A stretch of 64,000 nucleotides of DNA from assembly GCF_000344615.1 (NCBI RefSeq), contig NZ_KB467824.1, forward strand, positions 4,872,367-4,936,366, written 5' to 3'. Under the pieces are notes generated by a model, which ran no database searches, had not been told where the DNA came from, and saw only the letters and a program-made list of their open reading frames with translations. The number at the start of each line of letters is the position of its first letter. The first letter of the stretch is position 1. The translations under genes were made by a program, and so were the position numbers. Of this stretch, positions 51,792-61,788 are shown in pieces. This DNA is from Janthinobacterium sp. CG3 (GTDB lineage Bacteria; Pseudomonadota; Gammaproteobacteria; Burkholderiales; Burkholderiaceae_D).

Positions 51792-54548
51792 TTACGCGGC
51801 CTTGTCACCGAAGATGCCCGTCCATAGTTGCCGTACGCTGTCGGTGTGCGCCCGCACCTGGGCCGGTTCGACCCGCGCCGAGTCCTGGCCCTGCAGCCGG
51901 ATCTGGTGCTGTAGCTTGCGCAGCGCGCGGTAGGCGTCGGCGGCGCGGGCCGCCAGCGCCGCGTCGATCAAGTCCAGCTCGCCGCACAGCTTGAGCAGGG
52001 CGATGTTGCCGACGTTGGCGGTCAGTTGCGGGTAGCGCGCCGCGTGTTGCAGCACCAGGAACTGGACCATGAATTCGATGTCGATCATGCCGCCCGGGTC
52101 TTGCTTGAGGTCGAAGCGGCCGGGGCGGGACGGGTGGGCGTCGCGCATTTTCTTGCGCATCGTCAGCACCTCCTGCTTCAGCGGCCCGTCCTGGGGCCGC
52201 TCGCGGCGCAGCACGTCTTCGCGGATTTGCTCGAAGCGCTCGCCGATGCCGGCGTCGCCGGCGCAAAAACGCGCCCGCGTCAACGCCTGGTGTTCCCACA
52301 CCCAGGCCGAGTTGGCCTGGTAGCGCTCGAACGCCTGCACGCTCGACACCAGCATGCCGGAGGCGCCGTCCGGGCGCAGCGCGATGTCGACGTCGAACAG
52401 GATGCCGGCCGAGGTGTGCGAGGTCATCCAGGTGATGAAGCGCTGCGCCAGCTTGGCGTACAGGCCGGGGGCGTCCTGGTCGTCGTCGTCGTACAGGAAG
52501 ATGACGTCGAGGTCGGAGACGTAGCCGAGTTCCTTGCCGCCCAGCTTGCCGTAGGCGATCACGGCGAATTTCGGCACCTCGCGGTGGCGCGTCGCCAGCG
52601 CCTGCCAAGCCGACTGGATGGTGGCGGCGACGATGATGTCGGCCAGCTTGGACAGGTAATCGGCGAGTTTTTCCACCGTCAGGTCGCCGGCCAGGTCTTG
52701 CGCCAGCCAATGGAACAGCTGGGCATGGTGCATTTCGCGCAGCACGTCCATCTGCCGCTCGGTGTCGCCGGTGGCGCCGTCGAGCTGTTCTTGCAGTTCG
52801 CGCGCCAGCGCCGTCGGGTCCGGCACGTCGTTGCGGATGCGCGCGTCCAGCAACTCGTCGAGCAAAATCGGGTGCAGCGTCAGGAACGTGGCGGCCCAGC
52901 CGCTGGCGCAGACCATCAGCACCACGTGTTCGAGCGTGTGCGGGTATTCGGTCAGCAGCGACAGGTAGGCCGAGCGGCGCGCGATCGCTTCGAGGAAGTC
53001 GAGCAGGCGGCCCAGCGTGGTCAGCTGGTCGCCCGGGCCGCTGGCCGGGGCGTTCTTGGCAATCAGCGGCAGCGCCAGGTTGACCAGCGCGACCAGGCGG
53101 TTGCGGCTGGCCTCGGGCATCGATTGCAGCCGCGGCGCCTGCCAGGTGGCGATCAGGCGCTTGGCGGCGGCCGGCGGCTCGACGAAGCCGAGGGCGCGGA
53201 AGCGCGCCTCGATCGCCTCGTGGTTGTCGGGGTCGGCGCAGTCGTTGCTGGCCTGCGGGTCGAGATTGCCGTCGGCCGGCGGCGCGCTCTTGTCGCTGAA
53301 CATTTCGTCGAACTGCCCGGCGACGAAGGCGCGGTGCCATTCGAGCCGCGCCAGCAGCGTGGCGGTGTCGGCCAGGCCCATCATCTGCGCCACCACCAGG
53401 CGGTCGGCGTCGTTGGGCGGCAGCGTGTGGGTCTGGGCGTCGTCGAGGTATTGCAGGCGGTGTTCGAGGTTGCGCAGGAAGGTGTAGGATGCCAGCAGTT
53501 GTTCGACGATGTCCGGCGTTAGCAGGGTTTTCTCGGCCAGTATCCGCAGCGTGGCGCGCGTCGAGCGGTCCCGCAGCGCGGCGTCGCGCCCGCCCCGTAT
53601 CAGTTGGAACACCTGCGCCAGGAATTCGATTTCGCGGATGCCGCCGCGGCCCAGCTTGACGTTGTTGCTGCGGTCCGGGTGCAGGCGCTCCTGGCGGCCG
53701 ACCTCGGCGCGGATTTGCCCGTGCATGTTGCGGATCGCGTCGATGACGCCGAAGTCGAGGTAGCGGCGGAACACGAACGGGCGCACGATGGCGTCGAGCG
53801 CGGCGATGTCGGCCTCGGTGCCGCTGACGGCGCGCGCCTTGACCCAGGCGTAGCGCTCCCATTCGCGGCCCTGGACGATCAGGTATTGCTCGACCATGTT
53901 CAGGCTGGCCACCAGCGGGCCGGAGTTGCCGTTCGGGCGCAGCGCCATGTCGACCCGGAAGGTGAAGCCGTCCTCGGTGATTTCGGCGAGCGCGGCGATC
54001 AGTTTCTTGCCCAGGCGGGTGAAGAATTCGTGGTTCGACAGCGGCCGCTGGCCCGGCCCGTCGGCCAGCGTGTCGCCGTCCTCCGGATAGACGAAGATCA
54101 GGTCGATGTCGGAAGAGACGTTGAGTTCGCCGCCGCCCTGTTTGCCCATCGCCAACACCAGCATTTCCTGCGGCAGTCCCGATTCGTGACCGATGGGCAT
54201 ACCGTGCGCGGCCACCGTCTCGGCCATCAGCGCCCGCAGGTGGGTCTGGATGGCGAAGTCGGCGAAGCCGGTCATCGCGCCGACCACCTCGGCGAGGTCG
54301 GCGCGGCCATCCAGGTCGCGCTCGATCAGGCCGGCCACCAGCAGGTTGCGCAGGCGCCGCATGGCGCGCGGTAGCGGCAGCGCCGCCACAGCCCCTTCCG
54401 GGCGGGCCTCGCGTTCCAGCGCGGCGGCGAAGTCGAGTCCGGCCAGCGGCAGGCGCGCCAGTTGCGCCACCTTGGCGGCGCGGTCGGGGGCCGCGCCCAG
54501 CCAGCGCTGGTAGAAACGGGAGGCGGAGATCAGGGGGGAGTGGCTCAT
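51792..54548 (-). CDS. glnE: Bifunctional glutamine synthetase adenylyltransferase/deadenylase
   Basis: 918-residue enzyme that attaches AMP to, and removes it from, GlnA in response to PII. Two related nucleotidyltransferase domains are visible: the N-terminal deadenylase with KQGGGELNVSSDIDLIFVYP, and the C-terminal adenylase with YGKLGGKELGYVSDLDVIFL and ALRPDGASGMLVSS, each followed by its helical regulatory domain (LKLGRGGIREIEFLAQVFQ; FDLKQDPGGMIDIEFMVQF). ATG 54548 is chosen to match the family N-terminus SPLISASRFYQRWL; the frame is open upstream. Its target tyrosine is Y400 of the GlnA encoded at 26.4 kb. Divergent from yhdP, as in relatives. Confidence 0.97.
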   Translation of the reverse strand: MSHSPLISASRFYQRWLGAAPDRAAKVAQLARLPLAGLDFAAALEREARPEGAVAALPLPRAMRRLRNLLVAGLIERDLDGRADLAEVVGAMTGFADFAIQTHLRALMAETVAAHGMPIGHESGLPQEMLVLAMGKQGGGELNVSSDIDLIFVYPEDGDTLADGPGQRPLSNHEFFTRLGKKLIAALAEITEDGFTFRVDMALRPNGNSGPLVASLNMVEQYLIVQGREWERYAWVKARAVSGTEADIAALDAIVRPFVFRRYLDFGVIDAIRNMHGQIRAEVGRQERLHPDRSNNVKLGRGGIREIEFLAQVFQLIRGGRDAALRDRSTRATLRILAEKTLLTPDIVEQLLASYTFLRNLEHRLQYLDDAQTHTLPPNDADRLVVAQMMGLADTATLLARLEWHRAFVAGQFDEMFSDKSAPPADGNLDPQASNDCADPDNHEAIEARFRALGFVEPPAAAKRLIATWQAPRLQSMPEASRNRLVALVNLALPLIAKNAPASGPGDQLTTLGRLLDFLEAIARRSAYLSLLTEYPHTLEHVVLMVCASGWAATFLTLHPILLDELLDARIRNDVPDPTALARELQEQLDGATGDTERQMDVLREMHHAQLFHWLAQDLAGDLTVEKLADYLSKLADIIVAATIQSAWQALATRHREVPKFAVIAYGKLGGKELGYVSDLDVIFLYDDDDQDAPGLYAKLAQRFITWMTSHTSAGILFDVDIALRPDGASGMLVSSVQAFERYQANSAWVWEHQALTRARFCAGDAGIGERFEQIREDVLRRERPQDGPLKQEVLTMRKKMRDAHPSRPGRFDLKQDPGGMIDIEFMVQFLVLQHAARYPQLTANVGNIALLKLCGELDLIDAALAARAADAYRALRKLQHQIRLQGQDSARVEPAQVRAHTDSVRQLWTGIFGDKAA

Positions 54549-54776
54549 CGGTGGCGTTCTGTGGGGCTCGGTAAGTGGCTGGGTAAATGGCAAAGGAAGG
54601 CCGAAATGCTGGGCAAAGCGGCGTTCTTTCCGGTGGGTATGCGGTAGAATTGGGCCGCGGGCGGAAACCCGCGCCGCCCGCCCCGCCAGGACGATGGTAA
54701 GGGAGGCGTGGTTTTGAAGCAAGTGCGCCTTTTATTCAGCTTTTTTTTACGCCGGACCCGATTTATTAGCTTATTG

Positions 54777-57700
54777 ATGCAAAAACCGCCAGAGGAGACC
54801 GTGAACGCGCATGTGCCCCTGGCCGTGCGCTGGCGCAGGATGCGTAGCGCCTATCGGATTTGCAACCTGGCAACCCACCACGTGCTGGGCTTTAGCGTCA
54901 AGCTGGCCGTGGCCGCGTATTTCCTGTTCGCCGTCCTGTTCCTGTTCCTGCGCTACGCGATCCTGCCGAATATCGACTATTACAAGGGCGGCATCGAACA
55001 GGCCGCCAGCCGGGCGATCGGCAACCGGGTCGCCATTGCGCGCATTTACGCGTCGTGGAGCGGGCTGCGGCCGAACCTGTTCCTGGGCGACGTGACGCTG
55101 CGCGACGGCGCCGGGCGCACCGTGCTGAGCCTGCCGAGCGTGTCGGCCACGCTGTCCTGGTGGAGCGTGCTGTCCGGCGGCGTGCGTTTCGAATCGCTGG
55201 AAATCATCCGCCCCGACCTGGACGTGCGCCGCGCCGCCGACGGCACGCTGTACGCCGCCGGCGTGGCGCTGGGCGGCGCCGGCGGCGACGGCGCCGGCGC
55301 CGACTGGTTGCTGTCGCAGCGCGAAATCGTCGTGCGCGAAGGGCGCCTGCGCTGGACCGACGAGCTGCGCGGCAACGTCCCGCTGGCGCTCGACAAGCTC
55401 AACCTGCTGCTGCGCAACAAATGGCGCAGCCACCAGTTCGGCTTGCAGGCGACGCCGCCGGCCGGCCTGGCCGCGCCGATCGACGTGCGGGCGCGCTTTT
55501 CCCACCCGCCTTTCGCGCGCCGCGTTTCCGACGTCGGCATGTGGAAGGGCGAAATTTTCGCCGACTTGAAGGACGCCGACCTGGCGGCCCTGACAAGCCA
55601 TATCGATTTTCCGTTTGAACTGAGCCGGGGCCGCGGCGCGCTGCGCGCCTGGCTGACGCTGGACCACGCCAAATTGGCCGGCTTCACCGCCGACGTCGGC
55701 CTGACCGACGTGCTGGCGCAACTGGGGCCGGAGCTGCCGGCGCTGGACCTGGTGCGCGTCAGCGGGCGCGTCTCGGCGCACGAGGTCATCGCCGCCGACG
55801 CGCAGGACGGCAAGCCGACCTTCGGCGCGCGCGGCCACGCCGTCAGCCTCAGCGCGTTTTCGCTGGAAACCCGGGACGGCCTGAGCCTGCCGCCAACTTC
55901 GCTGTCGGAGCGCTACGTCGCCGCCGCCGCCGGCCAGCCGCAGCGGGTGGAAATCAAGGCCCGCTCGCTGGAGCTGCAAACCATGGCGGCGCTGGCCGCG
56001 CGCCTGCCGCTGGCCGCGGCGCAGCGCCAGGCGCTGGAGGCGCTGGCGCCGAGCGGCCGGCTGCACAATTTCTCGGCCGAGTGGCAGGGCGCCTTGCCCG
56101 AGGTGAAGTCTTACCGCGTGCGCGGCCAACTGGCGGGGCTGGGCCTGCGGGCCCAGCCGGCGCGCCCGGCGCAGCCGAGGAACGGCGCCGACGCGGCCGT
56201 GCCGGCGACGGCCGCGTTGCCCGGCTTCGACAACTTGAGCGGCGCCATCGACGCCAGCGAGCGGGGCGGCAGCGTCACGCTGGCCTCGCGCGACCTGGTG
56301 CTGCGCATGCCCGCTTACTTCAGCGAGCCGGCCATGCCGTTCGAGCGCCTCAACCTGAAGGCGCGCTGGTCGTTCGAAAGCGGCAGCAAGCTGCGGGTCG
56401 ACGTCGACGGCCTCGACTTCGTCCAACAGGGCTTGTCGGCCACGCTCAAGGGCTCGCACCTGCTGCCGCTCGACGCGGCGCCCGGCAAGGGCCTGGGCAG
56501 CGCCGACTTCAGCGGCACCGTGCACAATTTCGACCTGAAAACCATCGACCGCTACCTGCCGCTGCAAACCCCGGCCGACCTGCGCCACTGGCTGGTCGGC
56601 GCGCTCGAGGACGGCGTTGCCAGCGACGTCGGCCTGCGCCTGCGCGGCGAGCTGGCGCATTTCCCGTTCAAGGCCGACACGCCGCAGGAGCGCAGCCGCG
56701 GCGAATTCCGCGTTGCCGGCCGGCTCGAGAACGCCAAGCTGAACTATTCGCCCGGGCATGTCGCCAAGGACGGCAAGGCGCCGCTGTGGCCGCAGGCCGA
56801 GCACATCAAGGGCGGCTTCGTGTTCGAGCGCGCGCGCATGGAAATCCGCGGCGACAGCGCCACCACCGGCGGCGTCGCGCTGTCCGGCGTGAAGGCGGTG
56901 ATCGCCGACTTGACGGTGCCGGAAAAAATGCTCGACATCGAAGGCGGCGCGTCCGGGCCGATGCAGGAATTCCTGAAGTACATGGCGGCCAGCCCGGTGC
57001 TGGAGTGGATTTCCCACTTCACCGACCAGACCTCGGCCAGCGGCAACGCCAAGCTGGCGCTCAAGCTGCACCTGCCGCTGCACCACATGGTCGAGGCCAA
57101 GGTGCAGGGCGCGCTGCAACTGGCGGGCAACGACATTACGCTGTTCCACGACTTTCCGCCGGTGCAGGGCACGCTGGGGCGCATCGAGTTCAACGAGAAG
57201 GGCGTCAACCTGAACAGCCTGGGCGGCAGCTTCGTCGGCGGCCCGGTGGCGGTGTCGGGCGGCAGCCAGCGCGACAATAGCATCGTCGTGCGCATCGCCG
57301 GCAACGTCACCGCCGACGGCTTGCGCAAGGCCTATCCGGCGCCGGTGATGCAGCGCCTGGCCGGGCACCTGAGCGGCGGCGCCCGCTACAGCGCGCTGGT
57401 GACGGCGCGCGAGCACCAGTTCCAGGTCGCGGTCGACTCGAACCTGGTCGGCCTGGGCCTGGACTTCCCGGTCCCGGCGAAGAAGGCGGCGCCCGACAGC
57501 CTGCCGCTGAAGTTCGTGCTCAGCGGCGGCGCCGCCAACGAGGCCGGCTTGATGCGCGACGACATCCGCATCGCGCTCGGCGGCGGCATCGCCGCGCGCT
57601 ACCAGCGCGAGAAGCAGGGCGGCGAGGCTTGGCGGGTGGTGCGCGGCGGCATCGGCGTGAACACGCCGGCGCCCGAGCCCGACAGCGGCATGATGATCAA

Positions 57701-58937
57701 CGTCAACCTCAAGTCGCTCAACGTCGACTCCTGGCTGAACCTCGGCGGCGCCATCGCCGGCCCGGCCGCCGCCCCCGGCGCGACCGCGGCCGGCGACCCC
57801 GGCGCCCCGGAGCTGGGCCAGTACGTGCTGCCGGACCTGATGGCGGCGCGCGCCGACGAGATGATCCTGGGCGAACGCAAGCTCGACAACGTCGTCGTCG
57901 GCGCCACCCACCAGAAGGGCCTGTGGCAGGCCAACGTGGATTCCAACCGCGTGTCCGGCTACGTCAGCTGGGTCGAAACGCCGTCCGGCCTGGGCAAGGT
58001 GACGGCGCGGTTATCCTCGCTGATTATTCCGGAGTCGGCCGGCGCCGACGTCAAGGACTTGCTAGAAGGTAAAAACGGCGCGGCCCAAAGCATCCCCGCG
58101 CTCGACATCGTGGCCGAGCGCTTCGAATTGTTCAACAAACAGATCGGCCGGCTCGAACTGCAAGCCTACAACGCCGCCGCCACCGGGCGCGACTGGCGCG
58201 TCAGCAAGTTATCGCTGGCCAACGCCGACGGCGAGCTGAAGGGCACCGGCAAATGGATTTTGCGCGACGGCCAGAGCAACACCAGCCTGAACTTCACGCT
58301 CGACATCGCCGACGCCGGCAGGCTGCTGGACCGCTTCGGCTTCGCCGACACGGTGCGCAAGGGCAAGGGCAAGCTGAGCGGCGACATCAGCTGGAAGGGC
58401 TTGCCGTATTCGCTGGACATCCCCAGCCTGAGCGGCCAGCTGGTGATGAACGTCGAATCGGGCCAGTTCCTCAAGCAAGACCCGGGCGCGGCCAAGTTGC
58501 TGGGCGTGCTCAGCCTGCAGGCCCTGCCGCGCCTGCTCAAGCTGGATTTCCACGACGTCTTTTCGGAGGGGCTGGCGTTCGACGGCATCAGCGCCAACGC
58601 CAGCATCGCGCGCGGCGTGGTCAAGACCGACAACTTGAAAATGCACGGCGTGGCCGCCACCGTGTTAATGGACGGCAGCGCCGACATCGCCAACGAATCG
58701 ACCAACCTGCACGTGGTGGTGATACCCGAGTTCAACCTCGGCACCGGGCCGCTGGTATACGCGCTGGCGGTCAACCCGGTCATCGGCCTGGGCAGCTTCC
58801 TGGCGCAGTTGTTCTTGCGCGCGCCGGTGATGAAGGCGCTGACCTACCATATGCAAGTGACGGGGCCGTGGAAGGCGCCCGTGATAAGCAAGCTCGATAG
58901 TGGTAAATTGGAGGCTGCGCCGGCCAAGGCGAATTAA
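54777..58937 (+). CDS. YhdP-family AsmA-like large envelope protein
   Basis: About 1386 residues. One N-terminal helix (VKLAVAAYFLFAVLFLFLRY) anchors a very long periplasmic region rich in beta-strands, of the YhdP/AsmA kind implicated in phospholipid delivery to the outer membrane. Family marks: NIDYYKGGIEQAASRAIGNR, IYASWSGLRPNLFLGDVTL, and C-terminal SGQLVMNVESGQFLKQDPGA, LGVLSLQALPRLLKLDF and NPVIGLGSFLAQLFLRAP. The start is uncertain: ATG 54777 has no clear ribosome-binding site, TTG 54714 has GGGAGG at 7 bases, and GTG 54801 has AGGAG but only 3 bases away. First gene of the yhdP-nitrilase-tldD cluster. Confidence 0.9.
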   Translation: MQKPPEETVNAHVPLAVRWRRMRSAYRICNLATHHVLGFSVKLAVAAYFLFAVLFLFLRYAILPNIDYYKGGIEQAASRAIGNRVAIARIYASWSGLRPNLFLGDVTLRDGAGRTVLSLPSVSATLSWWSVLSGGVRFESLEIIRPDLDVRRAADGTLYAAGVALGGAGGDGAGADWLLSQREIVVREGRLRWTDELRGNVPLALDKLNLLLRNKWRSHQFGLQATPPAGLAAPIDVRARFSHPPFARRVSDVGMWKGEIFADLKDADLAALTSHIDFPFELSRGRGALRAWLTLDHAKLAGFTADVGLTDVLAQLGPELPALDLVRVSGRVSAHEVIAADAQDGKPTFGARGHAVSLSAFSLETRDGLSLPPTSLSERYVAAAAGQPQRVEIKARSLELQTMAALAARLPLAAAQRQALEALAPSGRLHNFSAEWQGALPEVKSYRVRGQLAGLGLRAQPARPAQPRNGADAAVPATAALPGFDNLSGAIDASERGGSVTLASRDLVLRMPAYFSEPAMPFERLNLKARWSFESGSKLRVDVDGLDFVQQGLSATLKGSHLLPLDAAPGKGLGSADFSGTVHNFDLKTIDRYLPLQTPADLRHWLVGALEDGVASDVGLRLRGELAHFPFKADTPQERSRGEFRVAGRLENAKLNYSPGHVAKDGKAPLWPQAEHIKGGFVFERARMEIRGDSATTGGVALSGVKAVIADLTVPEKMLDIEGGASGPMQEFLKYMAASPVLEWISHFTDQTSASGNAKLALKLHLPLHHMVEAKVQGALQLAGNDITLFHDFPPVQGTLGRIEFNEKGVNLNSLGGSFVGGPVAVSGGSQRDNSIVVRIAGNVTADGLRKAYPAPVMQRLAGHLSGGARYSALVTAREHQFQVAVDSNLVGLGLDFPVPAKKAAPDSLPLKFVLSGGAANEAGLMRDDIRIALGGGIAARYQREKQGGEAWRVVRGGIGVNTPAPEPDSGMMINVNLKSLNVDSWLNLGGAIAGPAAAPGATAAGDPGAPELGQYVLPDLMAARADEMILGERKLDNVVVGATHQKGLWQANVDSNRVSGYVSWVETPSGLGKVTARLSSLIIPESAGADVKDLLEGKNGAAQSIPALDIVAERFELFNKQIGRLELQAYNAAATGRDWRVSKLSLANADGELKGTGKWILRDGQSNTSLNFTLDIADAGRLLDRFGFADTVRKGKGKLSGDISWKGLPYSLDIPSLSGQLVMNVESGQFLKQDPGAAKLLGVLSLQALPRLLKLDFHDVFSEGLAFDGISANASIARGVVKTDNLKMHGVAATVLMDGSADIANESTNLHVVVIPEFNLGTGPLVYALAVNPVIGLGSFLAQLFLRAPVMKALTYHMQVTGPWKAPVISKLDSGKLEAAPAKAN

Positions 58938-58964
58938 GCGCGGGGCCGAGGGGGCAGGGGGCGA

Positions 58965-59061
58965 GGGGACAGACCACGATTTCCGGGGGAAGTTTCCCGG
59001 AAATCGTGGTCTGTCCCCGGTGTGGAGCGCGGAAATCGTGGTCTGTCCCCGGTGTGGAGCG
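58965..59061. repeat. 32-bp tandem repeat with inverted copy
   Basis: Two exact 32-base units (58998-59029 and 59030-59061) containing GGAAATCGTGGTCTGTCCCC followed by GGTGTGGAGCG. Upstream, GGGGACAGACCACGATTTCC at 58965-58984 is the inverted copy, so 58965-59018 can form a hairpin with a ~20-bp stem. It lies between yhdP and the nitrilase-like gene. Confidence 0.9.
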
Positions 59062-59096
59062 TCACGCTCATCAAACGAGAACGGGCAAGAATTTCT

Positions 59097-59894
59097 ATGG
59101 ATACAGTTGCAGCAGTACAGATGATTTCCTCGCCGTCGGTGGCCGACAACATCGAGACGGCGCGCCGCCTGATCGGCCAGGCCGCCGCCACCGGCGCCTG
59201 CCTGGTGACGCTGCCGGAATACTGGGCCATCATGGGCCAGCACGACAGCGACAAGGTGGCCCACGCCGAGCAGGCCGGGCGCGGCCCGATCCAGGACTTC
59301 ATGGCGCAGATGGCGCGCCAGCACGGCGTCTGGCTGATCGGCGGCACGCTGCCGCTGGCCAGCGAGTTGGAGGGCAAGGTCTTGAACACCACGCTGGTGT
59401 ACGACCCGCAGGGCCGGCCGGCCGGACGCTACGACAAGATCCACCTGTTCGGCTTCACCAAGGGCAGCGAATCCTACGACGAGGCGCGCACCATCGTGCC
59501 GGGCGCGGCGGTGGGCAGCTTCCAGGCGCCATTCGGCCGGGTCGGCCTGTCGGTCTGCTACGACCTGCGCTTCCCCGAGCTGTACCGGGCGATGGGGCCG
59601 TGCGCGCTGATCGTCGTGCCGGCCGCCTTCACCCACACCACCGGCCTGGCGCACTGGGAGGTGTTGCTGCGCGCGCGGGCGATTGAAAACCAATGCTACG
59701 TGCTGGCCGCCGCGCAGGGCGGGCTGCACCCGAACGGCCGCCGCACCTGGGGCCATAGCATGCTGATCGACCCGTGGGGCGAGATCAAGGCGCTCTTGCC
59801 CGAGGGCGAGGGCGTGGTCAGCGGCGCGGTCGACCCGCTTTTCCTGGCCAGCGTGCGCGAGTCGCTGCCGGCCCTGCAGCACCGCACCATGTAA
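59097..59894 (+). CDS. Carbon-nitrogen hydrolase (nitrilase superfamily, Nit-type)
   Basis: 265-residue cytosolic amidase-like enzyme. The nitrilase Glu-Lys-Cys triad is visible as LPEYWAIMG (E), GRYDKIHLFGF (K) and GLSVCYDLRFPELYRAMG (C). The sequence is closest to the Nit1/Nit2 group, several of which act on deaminated glutathione or omega-amides (from family knowledge). ATG 59097 begins MDTVAAVQMISSPSVADNIE, the canonical opening; sequence upstream is a repeat. It lies between yhdP and tldD, a conserved neighbourhood in betaproteobacteria. Exact substrate unproven. Confidence 0.93.
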   Translation: MDTVAAVQMISSPSVADNIETARRLIGQAAATGACLVTLPEYWAIMGQHDSDKVAHAEQAGRGPIQDFMAQMARQHGVWLIGGTLPLASELEGKVLNTTLVYDPQGRPAGRYDKIHLFGFTKGSESYDEARTIVPGAAVGSFQAPFGRVGLSVCYDLRFPELYRAMGPCALIVVPAAFTHTTGLAHWEVLLRARAIENQCYVLAAAQGGLHPNGRRTWGHSMLIDPWGEIKALLPEGEGVVSGAVDPLFLASVRESLPALQHRTM

Positions 59895-59933
59895 TGCGGC
59901 ATAATTAAACAACATCGACGAAAAGACACCATC

Positions 59934-61394
<1,461 letters not shown>

Positions 61395-61458
61395 TAAGAG
61401 GATGGCGCGCCGCCGGCGTTGAAAAAAATCCGAGGCGGGCAGCCGGCGCCAAGGCGGC

Positions 61459-61488
61459 AAGGTCGGACCGTCGGGGTCCGGCCCCGGG
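61459..61488. repeat. Palindromic GGTCGGACC-type repeat, copy 3
   Basis: AAGGTCGGACCGTCGGGGTC followed by CGGCCCCGGG after the tldD stop; related to copies at 2185-2218 and 21969-21999. Confidence 0.5.
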
Positions 61489-61549
61489 TGCGCGCCCTTG
61501 GTTTCGCCTATGTCGCGGCGCCGCAACAAAGTACAAAAGGACAATTTCC

Positions 61550-61579
61550 TTGCCAAGCGGCGTGGATTGGCGGTATAGT
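61550..61579 (+). promoter_or_regulatory. Sigma-70 promoter of the aroG leader
   Basis: TTGCCA (61550-61555) and TATAGT (61574-61579) separated by 18 bases. A start near 61586 places the leader peptide's second Met 19 bases into the transcript and gives a ~160-base leader before the terminator. Confidence 0.6.
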
Positions 61580-61604
61580 CGTTGCGACTTCAATGGATTC
61601 CGAC

Positions 61605-61673
61605 ATGCACAGCTTCCCATTTTTTACCGGTTATTTTTACTTTAGCAATTCCAACCCAAAGGCGGTGGAGTAG
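61605..61673 (+). CDS. Phe/Tyr-rich leader peptide of aroG
   Basis: 22-residue peptide, MHSFPFFTGYFYFSNSNPKAV plus a final E; an in-frame ATG at 61593 would add MDSD. Five Phe (at 61614, 61620, 61623, 61635, 61641) and two Tyr (61632, 61638) fall within ten codons. Such density of the pathway's end-product codons, directly before a DAHP synthase gene and followed by a terminator, is the signature of an attenuation leader (compare pheA and pheST leaders). The stop TAG is at 61671-61673. The peptide itself needs no function; ribosome stalling on it is the sensor. Confidence 0.8.
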   Translation: MHSFPFFTGYFYFSNSNPKAVE

Positions 61674-61748
61674 CGGCCGGTTCACGTAGCAAGCAAAAAC
61701 GAGATCCCAGCAAATCCTGAAAACCGCCAACGATGGCGGTTTTTTTTT
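61661..61748 (+). promoter_or_regulatory. aroG attenuator: antiterminator arm and Rho-independent terminator
   Basis: Terminator stem ACCGCC (61723-61728) / GGCGGT (61735-61740) followed by T8. The same GGCGGT also occurs at 61661-61666, at the end of the leader reading frame, and can pair instead with ACCGCC to form an antiterminator. A ribosome stalled on the Phe/Tyr codons would leave that arm free; one reaching the stop codon at 61671 would cover it and allow termination. Confidence 0.75.
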
Positions 61749-61788
61749 ACTTCGACGTTTTATCTTTCGACTCTTTTTGGAGAACACC

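Noticed and set aside
54771-57911. A ~1046-codon open frame antisense to yhdP
   Set aside because: Shadow of the real gene: no motifs, low-complexity Arg/Ala/Gln composition, no ribosome-binding site.
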